A stretch of DNA of 34,028 nucleotides from JBAUHN01 sp049680295 (GCA_049680295.1 JBAUHN010000328.1:1-34028); one strand, 5' to 3'. Shown: positions 1-7,746, numbered from the stretch's first letter. Numbers and translations: made by a program. Notes: generated from the sequence alone by a model not told the origin.

Positions 1-207
1 GTATTGTTCCACCCCCTGTTTGCGCAACCGGGCAATGACCCAATCGGCAAAGCCACCAATGGAATTTATGGCAGGCAATGCAGCGTGTTTGCCAAACCCC
101 GGCAGATCAACCGCGATAACGTCGAAATCCCTGGAAAACGCCGCGCACTGAGCATCCCACTGCGCGCTGCCCCCAAGGAATCCGTGCACCAAAACCAGTG
201 TTTTCAC
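1..207 (-). CDS. alpha/beta hydrolase, N-terminal part (runs off window)
   Basis: The first 69 codons of a gene that continues beyond the left edge. It starts with GTG at 207-205, and this GTG overlaps the TGA stop of the permease gene as GTGA, so translational coupling is likely. The protein begins MKTLVLVHGFLGGSAQWD, the first beta strand and oxyanion-hole HG motif of the alpha/beta hydrolase fold, followed by a DVIAVDLPGFG segment typical of the second strand and loop. The nucleophile elbow and the rest of the catalytic triad lie outside the window. It is the last visible gene of the cuyA / betaine-type ABC operon, so it may hydrolyse an ester or amide of the transported compound; that role is only an inference from position. 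Confidence 0.75.
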   Translation of the reverse strand, partial: MKTLVLVHGFLGGSAQWDAQCAAFSRDFDVIAVDLPGFGKHAALPAINSIGGFADWVIARLRKQGVEQY

Positions 208-1745
208 TTGCGCTGACCCTGGACAATCCGGTCAAGGATCATCGCACAGAACAAAATAGCAAAACCCGCCAGAATACCCTGACCGACATTGGCGTATTGC
301 AGGGCTTCCAATACATCTTCGCCCAGACCTTTGGCCCCGATCAGCGACGCAACAACAACCATTGCAAGCGACAACATGATGGTTTGGTTGATGCCTGCCC
401 GGATAGAGGGGCTTGCCAGCGGCAGATCAACCTTGGTCAAAAGATACCATTTGTTTGCGCCGAAACTGATCGCTGCCTCGCGAACGCTTTCGGGGACACC
501 ACGCAAACCCAGCACCGTCAGGCGCACGACCGGTGTGCCGCCAAAGATCATCGTGGTGACAACCGCCGCCGGTTTGCCAGTCCCGAAAAATGCGATTACC
601 GGGATCATAAACACAAAGGCCGGCATGGTTTGCATAAAGTCCATGATCGGCTGGATGAAGGAATAGAACCGCGGTCGGCGTGCAGCAAACATGCCCAGCG
701 GTATACCGATCAGGATCGACAGGCATGCCGCAGTGCCAAGCAAAGCCAATGTCGTCATTGCCTTTTCCCAGAACCCCAATAGCCCCATGTAGGACAAAAA
801 GGCACCCGAATAGATCGCCATACGCACGCCTGCCGTCAGCCAGGTCAGCAGGACAATCAGAGCGGCAATCACAATCCATGGGGTGCTGACGAACACCAGT
901 TCAAGCGCGTCGAGCATCAGGCGAATGAAGTAAGTGATCCCGTCAAACAATGCCTCTCCGTTCAGCACCGCCCAATTGAAAAACGCTTCGACCTTGTCGA
1001 TGCTGACCAGGCGGATGTCAGGGTTGGTTGGAAAGGCGCTTAGCAGGTCAAAACGGTCTGGGAAACTATAGTGCAGCATCGCCACGGCGACCAAAAATAC
1101 CATAAATCCCGCACTAAAGACAATTTGGGCAACCGGCATCCCCGACCGGACACTGCGGTCCGACAGCCAGTCCGAAAACCGCGCCTCAAGCGCCCAATTG
1201 GCGACAATCGCCTGTGCGGCTTTGGCCACCAGCAATATGATAATTCCGGTCAGCACAATGGTCGGGCCGGTTTCGGTCAAAGCTTCGGCCTCGGCGCGAA
1301 TGCCGCCTATGTTCGCCTCCAGCCCGTCGATGGCCCGTTTAAACGCCTCCGCGCGGTCTGATCCGCTGTCGATGGCGGCGGCCAGTTGCTTGCGCCGCAG
1401 CTCCAACGTCCCTTCGATGGAGGTGATCCGCGCCATGGCATCTGCCCCCAGGTCGCCGAACAATCCGCGCGCAATCTGCACAAAAGCGATGGCTTCGATC
1501 ACCAGAAATGACAGCGCCCAGGACCACAGACCCCGCGCCGCAAACCAGATCGGACCGAACAGACCCGCCATGAGATTAAACGTCGGTGTAAACCGCGCCG
1601 AGGCGCCGACTTTGTCGAAATTTGCGATGTAGTAATCCGGGCTGGTACGGACAAAAGTGCGAATGTTTGCGCGACGCTCTTCTGCATAGGCAAGGGCCGC
1701 TTCGCTTTGCGTGTCTTCCAGAGGATTCAGATTTGGGTCTCTCAT
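204..1745 (-). CDS. glycine betaine/proline-type ABC transporter permease with long N-terminal extension
   Basis: Inner-membrane permease of a ProU/OpuA-family importer, 513 residues. The C-terminal half (about 280-510) is a normal binding-protein-dependent permease domain with the EAA loop, seen as REAAISFGANKWYLLTKVDLP, which docks on the ATPase. The N-terminal half is unusual. Residues about 55-95 read NLMAGLFGPIWFAARGLW and resemble the short hydrophobic DUF2628-type segment. A predicted charged coiled coil follows (about 105-155), then two further membrane segments before the permease core. E. coli ProW has a shorter N-terminal tail of about 100 residues. The start ATG overlaps the stop of the ATPase gene (ATGA), and the stop overlaps the hydrolase start, so the genes are tightly coupled. 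The substrate is probably a quaternary amine or similar zwitterion, but its link to cuyA leaves a sulfonate possible. Confidence 0.85.
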   Translation of the reverse strand: MRDPNLNPLEDTQSEAALAYAEERRANIRTFVRTSPDYYIANFDKVGASARFTPTFNLMAGLFGPIWFAARGLWSWALSFLVIEAIAFVQIARGLFGDLGADAMARITSIEGTLELRRKQLAAAIDSGSDRAEAFKRAIDGLEANIGGIRAEAEALTETGPTIVLTGIIILLVAKAAQAIVANWALEARFSDWLSDRSVRSGMPVAQIVFSAGFMVFLVAVAMLHYSFPDRFDLLSAFPTNPDIRLVSIDKVEAFFNWAVLNGEALFDGITYFIRLMLDALELVFVSTPWIVIAALIVLLTWLTAGVRMAIYSGAFLSYMGLLGFWEKAMTTLALLGTAACLSILIGIPLGMFAARRPRFYSFIQPIMDFMQTMPAFVFMIPVIAFFGTGKPAAVVTTMIFGGTPVVRLTVLGLRGVPESVREAAISFGANKWYLLTKVDLPLASPSIRAGINQTIMLSLAMVVVASLIGAKGLGEDVLEALQYANVGQGILAGFAILFCAMILDRIVQGQRK

Positions 1746-2797
1746 GACATCTCGGTGCCTTCTACTACGGTGCGCAAAAGATCCGCCCGCGTGATCACGC
1801 CCACATCGGAACCATCTGTCGCCACGATGATTGGGTTGGTGTCATCAATGGCCATGTTGATCAGCGTGCTAAGCGTTTCCATCTCGCCCACACGATGGGC
1901 GTCGGTTGGTAGCGGCCCTTTCGTGGCGATATATCCATCCAGCGGTTGCATTACCGCCTTGGCGTGCACCACTTTCAGCCGCGAAATCCCTGCGACAAAA
2001 TCGGAAACATAATCATCTGCGGGGTTCATCACGATGTCTTCGGCGGTGCCCATCTGAACCATCTTACCGTCACGCATAATGGCAATGCGGTCGCCGATGC
2101 GCACGGCTTCGTCCAGATCATGGGTGATGAAAACCGTCGTCTTTTTCAGGATTTTCGAAAGTCGGATGAATTCGTCCTGCAATTGGCGGCGGATCAAGGG
2201 ATCAAGCGCCGAAAACGGCTCATCCATCAAAAGCACATCCGGGTTAGCCGCCAAGGCACGTGCAAGCCCGACGCGTTGTTGCATGCCACCAGAAAGTTCG
2301 TGGGCAAATTTCGCCCCCCATGCGCCCAGCTCGACAATATCGAGGATCGCAGCCGCCTGCCGCATTCTTTCGTTTTTGGCCACCTGCCGGATTTCCAAGG
2401 GCATTGCTACGTTGTCAAGAACAGACCGGTGCGGCATCAATGCAAAGTTCTGAAAGACCATGCCGATTTTCTGATTGCGAAAACTCTGCAATTCCTTGGG
2501 ACCCAGCGCCATCACATCGGTGCCTTCGATCTCGATTTTGCCAGCTGTTGGTTCCAGCAACCGGTTAAAGTGCCGTACCAGTGTAGATTTCCCGCTGCCC
2601 GACAGACCCATAATGCAGAAAATCTCGCCGCGGTTGACGCTCAGGCTGACGCCGGCGACACCCACCACTGCGTTAAATTCCTCATGGACCTCAGCCTTGC
2701 TAAGACCCTGGTCGCGGATCGCTTTCAAGGCAACGTCGGGTTTGCTGCCAAAGATTTTCCAGACGTCTGAAATCTCGATCACTGTATCCTGGGTCAT
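1742..2797 (-). CDS. glycine betaine/proline-type ABC transporter ATP-binding protein (ProV/OpuAA family)
   Basis: Cytoplasmic ATPase of the importer, 351 residues. Walker A is GLSGSGKST at about 64-72, the signature is LSGGMQQRVGLARAL and Walker B is VLLMDEPFSALDP. The segment before Walker A (about 11-50) carries the N-terminal extension typical of ProV, and the C-terminal part (about 285-351, including HRVGEMETLSTLINMAIDD and the GVITRADLLR end) looks like a CBS-type regulatory domain. In OpuA relatives such domains sense ionic strength or osmotic state. The gene lies between the binding-protein gene, 78 bp upstream with a hairpin in the gap, and the permease gene, which it overlaps by 4 bp. 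The family is clear; the substrate is not shown by this subunit. Confidence 0.9.
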   Translation of the reverse strand: MTQDTVIEISDVWKIFGSKPDVALKAIRDQGLSKAEVHEEFNAVVGVAGVSLSVNRGEIFCIMGLSGSGKSTLVRHFNRLLEPTAGKIEIEGTDVMALGPKELQSFRNQKIGMVFQNFALMPHRSVLDNVAMPLEIRQVAKNERMRQAAAILDIVELGAWGAKFAHELSGGMQQRVGLARALAANPDVLLMDEPFSALDPLIRRQLQDEFIRLSKILKKTTVFITHDLDEAVRIGDRIAIMRDGKMVQMGTAEDIVMNPADDYVSDFVAGISRLKVVHAKAVMQPLDGYIATKGPLPTDAHRVGEMETLSTLINMAIDDTNPIIVATDGSDVGVITRADLLRTVVEGTEMS

Positions 2798-2825
2798 GTC
2801 GCAATTATCGCCTGTTTGAAGAAAG

Positions 2826-2851
2826 GCAGCACCGGCAATTACCGGTGCTGC
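2826..2851 (-). promoter_or_regulatory. intercistronic hairpin downstream of the betaine-type binding-protein gene
   Basis: A perfect 10-bp inverted repeat (GCAGCACCGG / CCGGTGCTGC) with a 6-nt loop lies 24 bp beyond the stop of the binding-protein gene and before the ATPase gene on the minus strand. On that strand it is followed by CTTTCTTC, a weak pyrimidine tract. It could act as a partial terminator or as a 3'-end stabiliser, giving more binding protein than ATPase and permease. Confidence 0.6.
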
Positions 2852-2875
2852 TGTGTGTTGGTCAGAAGGGTTTAC

Positions 2876-3835
2876 TTAAAGACCCAACATCCCATCGACA
2901 CGGTCAGAGTTTTCCGCAACCCAGGCCTTGGCAGCCGCAGCTGGTTCAACACCATTTGCACTGATCTCGAAGGCAAGCGCACTGACGTCATCCGCTGTCA
3001 GCGCAAAATTGCTGAAGAAATCCGCAATCGCAGGCGAGCGATCAACCAGTGAATTGGACCATGCAATCTGCACCTGCTTGAGCGCGTCTTTGGTCGCCAC
3101 GGATGATTTTTCATACCAATCGGCGTCATCGGACGGTTGGATCATGGTGTATTTTGCGGCGTCAAATGTCGGCTCGGTCAGCATTTCGACGTCGAACATG
3201 AACCAGACGGCGTGCGGCTTGTAGCAATAAAACGCATACCCTTCACCCTTGGCGATGCTGTCCTTGATGCGTGCCGTTTTGACGCTTTCTTCTGCGCGGA
3301 TCGGTTCGATAAAATCGAGCAACCCGTAGTCGCGTGTCTTTACTTCGTTGACGTTCGCCGACGCCCAACCGGGCGCGCCGATCCACATCTCGCCCTTGCC
3401 ATTGCCATCACTGTCCATCAGTGCCGCAACCTCTGGACGACCCAGATCAGCAATGTCCGTGACATTGTTTGCCGTGCCGAAATCTTTTGACACGCAGAAG
3501 CCCTGATTACCCTCATAGGGGTTGGACGACAGGGTAACTGTTCCGGCTTCGTCGACATATTTTTTGGTAAAGCTTTCCTGGTTCGGCAACCAAACGTCAG
3601 GATGCACGTCAATATCGCCCTTGCCCTGATCCATCGCCTGAAAGATCGTGGCGTTGTTGCCGGGGACATATTCTACGGTTCCGCCAATGCGCGAGGTCAC
3701 GACTTCGCCCAGCACATAAGCAATCGCCTGGGCGCCCGTCCACGAGGGCACGCCGATCTTCACGTCTTCTGCAAATGCCGGCACGCTAAGCGCGCCAAGC
3801 AGCGTTGCACCGATCAAATTCCTGGTAAGTGTCAT
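2876..3835 (-). CDS. glycine betaine-family ABC transporter substrate-binding protein (ProX/OpuAC type)
   Basis: Periplasmic binding protein, 319 residues, with a Sec signal peptide cut probably after AFA (about residue 22). It has the OpuAC-domain pattern. Tryptophans at W32 (PSWTG), W82 (DVWLPN), W157 (GAPGWAS) and W211 (HAVWFMFD) sit where ProX-like proteins build an aromatic cage for a quaternary ammonium group; the assignment of these residues to the cage is by eye. It is the first transport gene after cuyA (31 bp gap) and is separated from the ATPase gene by a hairpin. The substrate is likely a betaine or another zwitterion. Given the cuyA neighbour, an amino-sulfonate such as cysteate or an N-methylated relative is worth considering, but nothing in the sequence proves it. 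Confidence 0.85.
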   Translation of the reverse strand: MTLTRNLIGATLLGALSVPAFAEDVKIGVPSWTGAQAIAYVLGEVVTSRIGGTVEYVPGNNATIFQAMDQGKGDIDVHPDVWLPNQESFTKKYVDEAGTVTLSSNPYEGNQGFCVSKDFGTANNVTDIADLGRPEVAALMDSDGNGKGEMWIGAPGWASANVNEVKTRDYGLLDFIEPIRAEESVKTARIKDSIAKGEGYAFYCYKPHAVWFMFDVEMLTEPTFDAAKYTMIQPSDDADWYEKSSVATKDALKQVQIAWSNSLVDRSPAIADFFSNFALTADDVSALAFEISANGVEPAAAAKAWVAENSDRVDGMLGL

Positions 3836-3866
3836 TTTTCAGTCTCCATGTTGAATAGTAGTTTTT

Positions 3867-4910
3867 TTAGGTTGTGTAGCCGGGTAAACCGAAAGTTTCC
3901 GAGTAGCCGAACAAGGCGGCACTGCCGCCAGTATGCAAGAAAACGATATTTTCCATGCCGTCGAAGTGGCCTGACTTGACGAGGTCAATCAACCCGTCCA
4001 GACCCTTGCCCGAATAAACCGGATCAAACAGTAACCCTTCGGTTTGGGCCAGAAGTCTGGTCGCCGCGATCATGCCTTGTGTGGGAATTCCGTAACCTTC
4101 ACCCACGTAGTTGCAATTCGCGCGCACGTCCGTTCGGGCAATCTCGACACCTGTTCCAAGGTGCCGGGCGGTTTTGACAGCCAGATCATAAACCATTGCC
4201 TCTTGTTTGTCCTGTGGCGCGCGTACACCGATGCCCAGCAGATGGATATCGCTTTGGATCGCCGCCAGTCCGGTCACCAGGCCCGCTTGGGTACCCGAAC
4301 TGCCTGTAGCATGCACCAGAGCGTCAATTTTCAATCCCATATCAATGGCTTGAGCAGCAAGTTCTCGGGCAGCATTGACGTATCCCAATGCGCCGATGGC
4401 ATTGGACCCACCGCCTGGGATGATGTAGGGTTTTTTGCCGCTTTTTTTCAGATCGTCTGCCAGCATTTTCATCTCTTGGTTCATGTCAGCGCCATTGCCC
4501 CGTTTGGACACAGACGCACCATGCATCCGGTCAAGCAGGACATTGCCGTTCAGGATGTAATTGGGATCGTTCGACCCTGTACGATCCTCAAGCAGGATGT
4601 GGCACGCCATCCCCAGCTTTGCCGAGGCGGCCGCTGTTTGGCGCGCATGATTGGACTGTGTCGCACCTTGGGTGACGATCGTGTCTGCGCCGTGGTTTTG
4701 CGCATCCGCCATCAGAAACTCCAGTTTTCGGGTCTTGTTGCCGCCCGTTGACAGCCCTGTGCAATCGTCGCGTTTGACCCAAAGACGCGGCCCCCCCAAT
4801 ACCTCGCCAAGACGATCCATGGGCTCCAGAGGTGTCGGAAAATGGCCCAGACTGACCCTTGGAAAATTGGCCAAGGCGATGGACAAGTCCTTGCAATGGC
4901 TTTTGATCAT
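3867..4910 (-). CDS. cuyA: L-cysteate sulfo-lyase (D-cysteine desulfhydrase / ACC deaminase family)
   Basis: PLP enzyme of fold type II, 347 residues, predicted to cleave L-cysteate to pyruvate, sulfite and ammonium in the cytoplasm. The PLP lysine is K59 in TGGNKTRKLE. The segments VTQGATQSNHARQTAA and LLEDRTGSNDPNYILNGN match, as I remember it, the characterised CuyA of Ruegeria (Silicibacter) pomeroyi better than D-cysteine desulfhydrase or ACC deaminase. The glycine-rich phosphate loop is IPGGGSNAIGALGYV. I chose ATG at 4910 because the open frame extends upstream only to a TTG codon at 5024, and the start at 4910 gives the family length of about 340. It heads an operon with a betaine-type ABC transporter, with a LysR-type regulator divergent. 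D-cysteine desulfhydrase remains the main alternative. No sulfite exporter or sulfite dehydrogenase is visible nearby. Confidence 0.75.
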   Translation of the reverse strand: MIKSHCKDLSIALANFPRVSLGHFPTPLEPMDRLGEVLGGPRLWVKRDDCTGLSTGGNKTRKLEFLMADAQNHGADTIVTQGATQSNHARQTAAASAKLGMACHILLEDRTGSNDPNYILNGNVLLDRMHGASVSKRGNGADMNQEMKMLADDLKKSGKKPYIIPGGGSNAIGALGYVNAARELAAQAIDMGLKIDALVHATGSSGTQAGLVTGLAAIQSDIHLLGIGVRAPQDKQEAMVYDLAVKTARHLGTGVEIARTDVRANCNYVGEGYGIPTQGMIAATRLLAQTEGLLFDPVYSGKGLDGLIDLVKSGHFDGMENIVFLHTGGSAALFGYSETFGLPGYTT

Positions 4911-5004
4911 ATCCGAATGAATGGGGTTGGTCGCATCGGTTGTAAGGTCGGTATTTGCCACGCTTTTTTGATCCTTCGCAGTGATATGCGGCAAAGCTTC
5001 GCTT

Positions 5005-5030
5005 ATAGCAGAGCAAAAAAACAATGCTAT
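5005..5030. promoter_or_regulatory. candidate LysR-type operator between cuyA and its divergent regulator
   Basis: ATAGCA at 5005-5010 and TGCTAT at 5025-5030 form a perfect 6-bp inverted repeat separated by 14 A-rich bases. It lies in the 168-bp gap between the divergent cuyA and regulator starts. LysR-type regulators usually bind such dyads in the shared promoter region. The outer spacing is somewhat long for the classic T-N11-A site, so this is a candidate only. Confidence 0.4.
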
Positions 5031-5078
5031 TTACTATGGCTACCCATACATTTTGTTTGAGCAATGGAAGGGAAAACC

Positions 5079-5963
5079 ATGGACATGCAATGGATCGAGG
5101 ACGTTCTTGCCCTTTTGGAAGAGGGAAACATGACACGTGCGGCCGCTCGAAGAAACATCACGCAACCTGCGTTTTCAAGGCGTATCCGTAGCTTTGAGGA
5201 TTGGCTGGGCGTTGATGTCATCGACCGAAAAACCAACCGGATTGATATCAGCCCGGCTTTGTCATCAAACGAGGCTGAAATCCGTGCGGTCGTGTCTCGT
5301 CTGAAAGAACTGCGCACAAAGATTGTGCATCACGATGCCGCTGTTTCTTCGGTCGCTATTTCGGCGCAACATGCGTCGGTATCTTCGACATTTCCCGACA
5401 TGGCTTTACGCGCCAAAAGCGCTTTCCCGCAACTCCAGTTCCGCATTCGTCCCGGAAACCTAAGCGACTGCGTCTCAATGTTTTTGCGCGGTGATACCAG
5501 TATGTTGCTGTGCTACGAACCTCACGGCGCGTCGGCTTTGCAGTTTGGACCCAGTATTCTGAGAGGACGTTGGGGGAAAGACTATCTTGTCCCTGTCGTC
5601 GGCGGGGCGCTTAGGTATACGATCCCGTCTACTGACACGATGCCGATGGAAACACCGGCTATTGTGTATCCTGAAAACAGTTCGTTCGGGACTCTCTTGC
5701 ACAGCAAGGAACGGCCCTTTGGAACGCAGGCCTTTAGCGCCAACCCTGTGTGCGAGACGGCATTTTCAAGCGGCATTCGCGAACTGGTTTTGAAAGGTAT
5801 GGGGGTCGGCTGGCTGCCCTTCAGTATGGTGTACCGCGAAGTTGAAAATGGCGAGCTTGTTTCGCTCGCCAACCAATTGGGCCAAGAATCGCTTGACGTC
5901 GCTGTTTATGCAAATACCAATACGGAAACTGCGGTTGCGCTCCTGAAACTCTGGGCAAAGTGA
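5079..5963 (+). CDS. LysR-family transcriptional regulator
   Basis: A 294-residue regulator with an N-terminal winged helix-turn-helix (about 1-60; core NMTRAAARRNITQPAFSRRIRSFEDWLG, residues about 19-46) and a C-terminal substrate-binding domain of the LysR type (about 85-290). I chose ATG at 5079 rather than 5064 because AAGGGA lies 8 bp upstream of it. The gene diverges from the cuyA / ABC transporter operon with 168 bp between starts and a dyad in the gap, so it probably controls that operon in response to its substrate or a product. Downstream lies a long palindrome shared with the convergent sulfatase gene. The effector is unknown. Confidence 0.85.
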   Translation: MDMQWIEDVLALLEEGNMTRAAARRNITQPAFSRRIRSFEDWLGVDVIDRKTNRIDISPALSSNEAEIRAVVSRLKELRTKIVHHDAAVSSVAISAQHASVSSTFPDMALRAKSAFPQLQFRIRPGNLSDCVSMFLRGDTSMLLCYEPHGASALQFGPSILRGRWGKDYLVPVVGGALRYTIPSTDTMPMETPAIVYPENSSFGTLLHSKERPFGTQAFSANPVCETAFSSGIRELVLKGMGVGWLPFSMVYREVENGELVSLANQLGQESLDVAVYANTNTETAVALLKLWAK

Positions 5964-5994
5964 GACCCGTATCCAATTGACAGGGCTGCGCTAG

Positions 5995-6092
5995 AGCGCC
6001 CCGCCTTAAACATGAATCACTTGTTCGCTGCCTTCGCCTGCGGCTCAACGCGAAAAGTGATGCTTAATGGCTCAGGTTAAAGGCGGGACGCT
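5995..6092. repeat. long imperfect palindrome between convergent genes (terminator or REP-like element)
   Basis: Nested inverted repeats form one large hairpin. The outer arms are 5995-6007 (AGCGCCCCGCCTT) and 6080-6092, 12 of 13 pairs. The inner arms are ATCACTT at 6016-6022 with AAGTGAT at 6055-6061, continued by TTCGC at 6024-6028 with GCGAA at 6050-6054. It fills the gap between the convergent LysR gene and sulfatase gene and could terminate both transcripts. Its length and compound structure are more like a repetitive extragenic palindrome than a simple terminator, but only one copy is in this window. Confidence 0.6.
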
Positions 6093-6135
6093 TTATTACC
6101 TGTTTGCAGCGTTTCGCCGAAGGATGTCAGGGTGA

Positions 6136-7650
6136 TCAAACTTCGTCGCGAACAACTGGCATATAGGAGAATGCCCATTCGTTGTAGCCGCCTTCGCCAC
6201 GATACCAGATCACATCGCTATCAGCCTCTTCGCCGTGGTTCCATCGTGGCTTTGGGCCGTGATCATAGCCCTTAAGAATAAGCCGCCTGCGCTGCTGGCT
6301 AAGGCGGATATCTTGGGTCAATTGCGCCGAGTCCCACTTTTTTGACACTTCCGACAGGAATTGAGAAACCCGATCACTATGTGCTGGATCCGTCGCCAGA
6401 TTGGTTCGTTCGTGCGGGTCGGCCTCTAGATCAAACAGCAAGGGCGGATCCTCTGCCGAACTGACAAACTTATAGCGTCCACGACGGATCATGAAAATCG
6501 GCGCAGTTGTCGCTTCGGCCAAATATTCAGCGTAAACTGCGCGATTTGGTTGCTCTTGGTCTGCCAGCGTTGTCAGGTCGATGCCGTCCAGCTGTTCTGT
6601 GTCACTTGTCCAGCCCGTCCCGGTCGCGATCCCCATGAAAGTTGGCAACAGGTCAACCAAGGAGGCAGGCGTTGTAATCCGCGTCGGCGCGACACTCGGA
6701 ATTTTCATCAAAAGCGGCACCCGCAGAGAAGGTTCGAAAAAATGCTTCTTGAACCACATGCCACGTTCCCCCAACATTTCGCCATGGTCGGAGGTGAAAA
6801 TAATCGCTGTCCGGTCCGCTTGCCCTGTGGCTTCCAATGTCTCGAGGATGGTGCCGATCATCTCATCCAGATAGCTGATGGATCCATAATAGGCACGGCG
6901 CGCGCGCATGATATCCGCGTCGGAAAAACGGACATTCAGCATGTCGAAATCTGCCAGCAACCGAACCGAATGCGCATCATGCATGTCTTCGGACAATGCA
7001 GGCACGTCGGGCAGCGGTATCTCGACGCCTTCATAGAGATCCCAGAACTTCTTGCGGCACAGATAGGGCTCGTGGGGATGCGTGTAGGAAACTTGCAGAA
7101 AGAACGGTCTGGGGTCGGTTGATCGTGCGACATCGTACAGGTGTTGAATAGCGTTGTAAGTCACCAGATTGTCGAAATCGATCTGCACCGATCTTTCGCA
7201 AATGCCCGAAATTGTGACACTTCTTGTGTCGTTGGTGTCTCTTTCACCTTCATCGCCCCAATTCGGAACCCAAGAAAAATCAGCCGGGTACAGGTCAGGC
7301 GTCAGGCGTTTTTCAAATCCGTGGTGCTGATCAGGCCCAATAAAATGCATCTTTCCCGATAAGGCCGTCTGATAACCTGCCGCCCGCAGATAATGCACAT
7401 AAGTCGGCAAACTCGCAGGCAGCTCTGCGGCGTTGTCGTAGGCGCCGATTTTCGAGCATAGCTTACCCGTTGCCATCGACGCACGCGACGGCGAGCACAG
7501 GGGAAAATTGCAGTACGCATCCTGAACAACGATCCCTTCGGCCGCAAGACGATCAAGATTGGGCGCATGACACACGGCGTTCCCATAAGACTTTAGCGAT
7601 GCGGCGGTAAGTTGGTCGACTTGAATAAACAAGATGTTTGGCTTGGACAT
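6136..7650 (-). CDS. type I sulfatase related to choline-sulfatase
   Basis: Formylglycine-dependent sulfatase, 504 residues, predicted to hydrolyse a sulfate ester. The modification motif is CSPSR with C52 as the formylglycine precursor; metal ligands include D12 (QVDQL) and the SDHG motif in FTSDHGEMLGERGMWFKK. The segments YDNAAELPASLPTYVHYLR, ALSGKMHFIGPDQHHGFE and YPADF, and the C-terminal QRRRL region, follow BetC choline-sulfatases closely. However, the aromatic segment that I recall as DWWYHN in rhizobial BetC is replaced here by DTNDTR in a shorter loop, so the choline pocket may be altered. I chose ATG at 7650 (preceded by GTGGGGG) because the frame upstream only offers a TTG. There is no evident signal peptide, so it probably acts in the cytoplasm after import. 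It diverges from an ABC transporter operon across a shared palindrome. Confidence 0.85.
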   Translation of the reverse strand: MSKPNILFIQVDQLTAASLKSYGNAVCHAPNLDRLAAEGIVVQDAYCNFPLCSPSRASMATGKLCSKIGAYDNAAELPASLPTYVHYLRAAGYQTALSGKMHFIGPDQHHGFEKRLTPDLYPADFSWVPNWGDEGERDTNDTRSVTISGICERSVQIDFDNLVTYNAIQHLYDVARSTDPRPFFLQVSYTHPHEPYLCRKKFWDLYEGVEIPLPDVPALSEDMHDAHSVRLLADFDMLNVRFSDADIMRARRAYYGSISYLDEMIGTILETLEATGQADRTAIIFTSDHGEMLGERGMWFKKHFFEPSLRVPLLMKIPSVAPTRITTPASLVDLLPTFMGIATGTGWTSDTEQLDGIDLTTLADQEQPNRAVYAEYLAEATTAPIFMIRRGRYKFVSSAEDPPLLFDLEADPHERTNLATDPAHSDRVSQFLSEVSKKWDSAQLTQDIRLSQQRRRLILKGYDHGPKPRWNHGEEADSDVIWYRGEGGYNEWAFSYMPVVRDEV

Positions 7651-7666
7651 GCGCCCCCACTTTCTA

Positions 7667-7678
7667 ATTGTCGACAAT
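7667..7678. promoter_or_regulatory. candidate GntR operator (ATTGTCGACAAT) between sulfatase and ABC operon
   Basis: A perfect 12-bp palindrome lies 17 bp upstream of the sulfatase start and 69 bp upstream of the first permease start. The core TTGTCGACAA has the GT-N-AC spacing typical of operators of FadR-subfamily GntR regulators. The GntR gene in the downstream operon (11728-12402) is the obvious candidate to bind it and so control both directions. Confidence 0.55.
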
Positions 7679-7746
7679 CATATTAATGCAATCTAAACTC
7701 AAGTGAGAATCGCTGTCAAAACTTGGTTTTGCCTTGGGGGCATTGA

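Noticed and set aside
198..782. Long plus-strand open frame opposite the permease gene
   Set aside because: It is the antisense shadow of a clear permease with conserved EAA loop, has no domain and is rich in C, H, R and Q as such shadows usually are.
1946..2770. 274-codon plus-strand open frame opposite the ATPase gene
   Set aside because: Antisense to a complete ABC ATPase with all motifs; the protein has no recognisable fold and no ribosome site.
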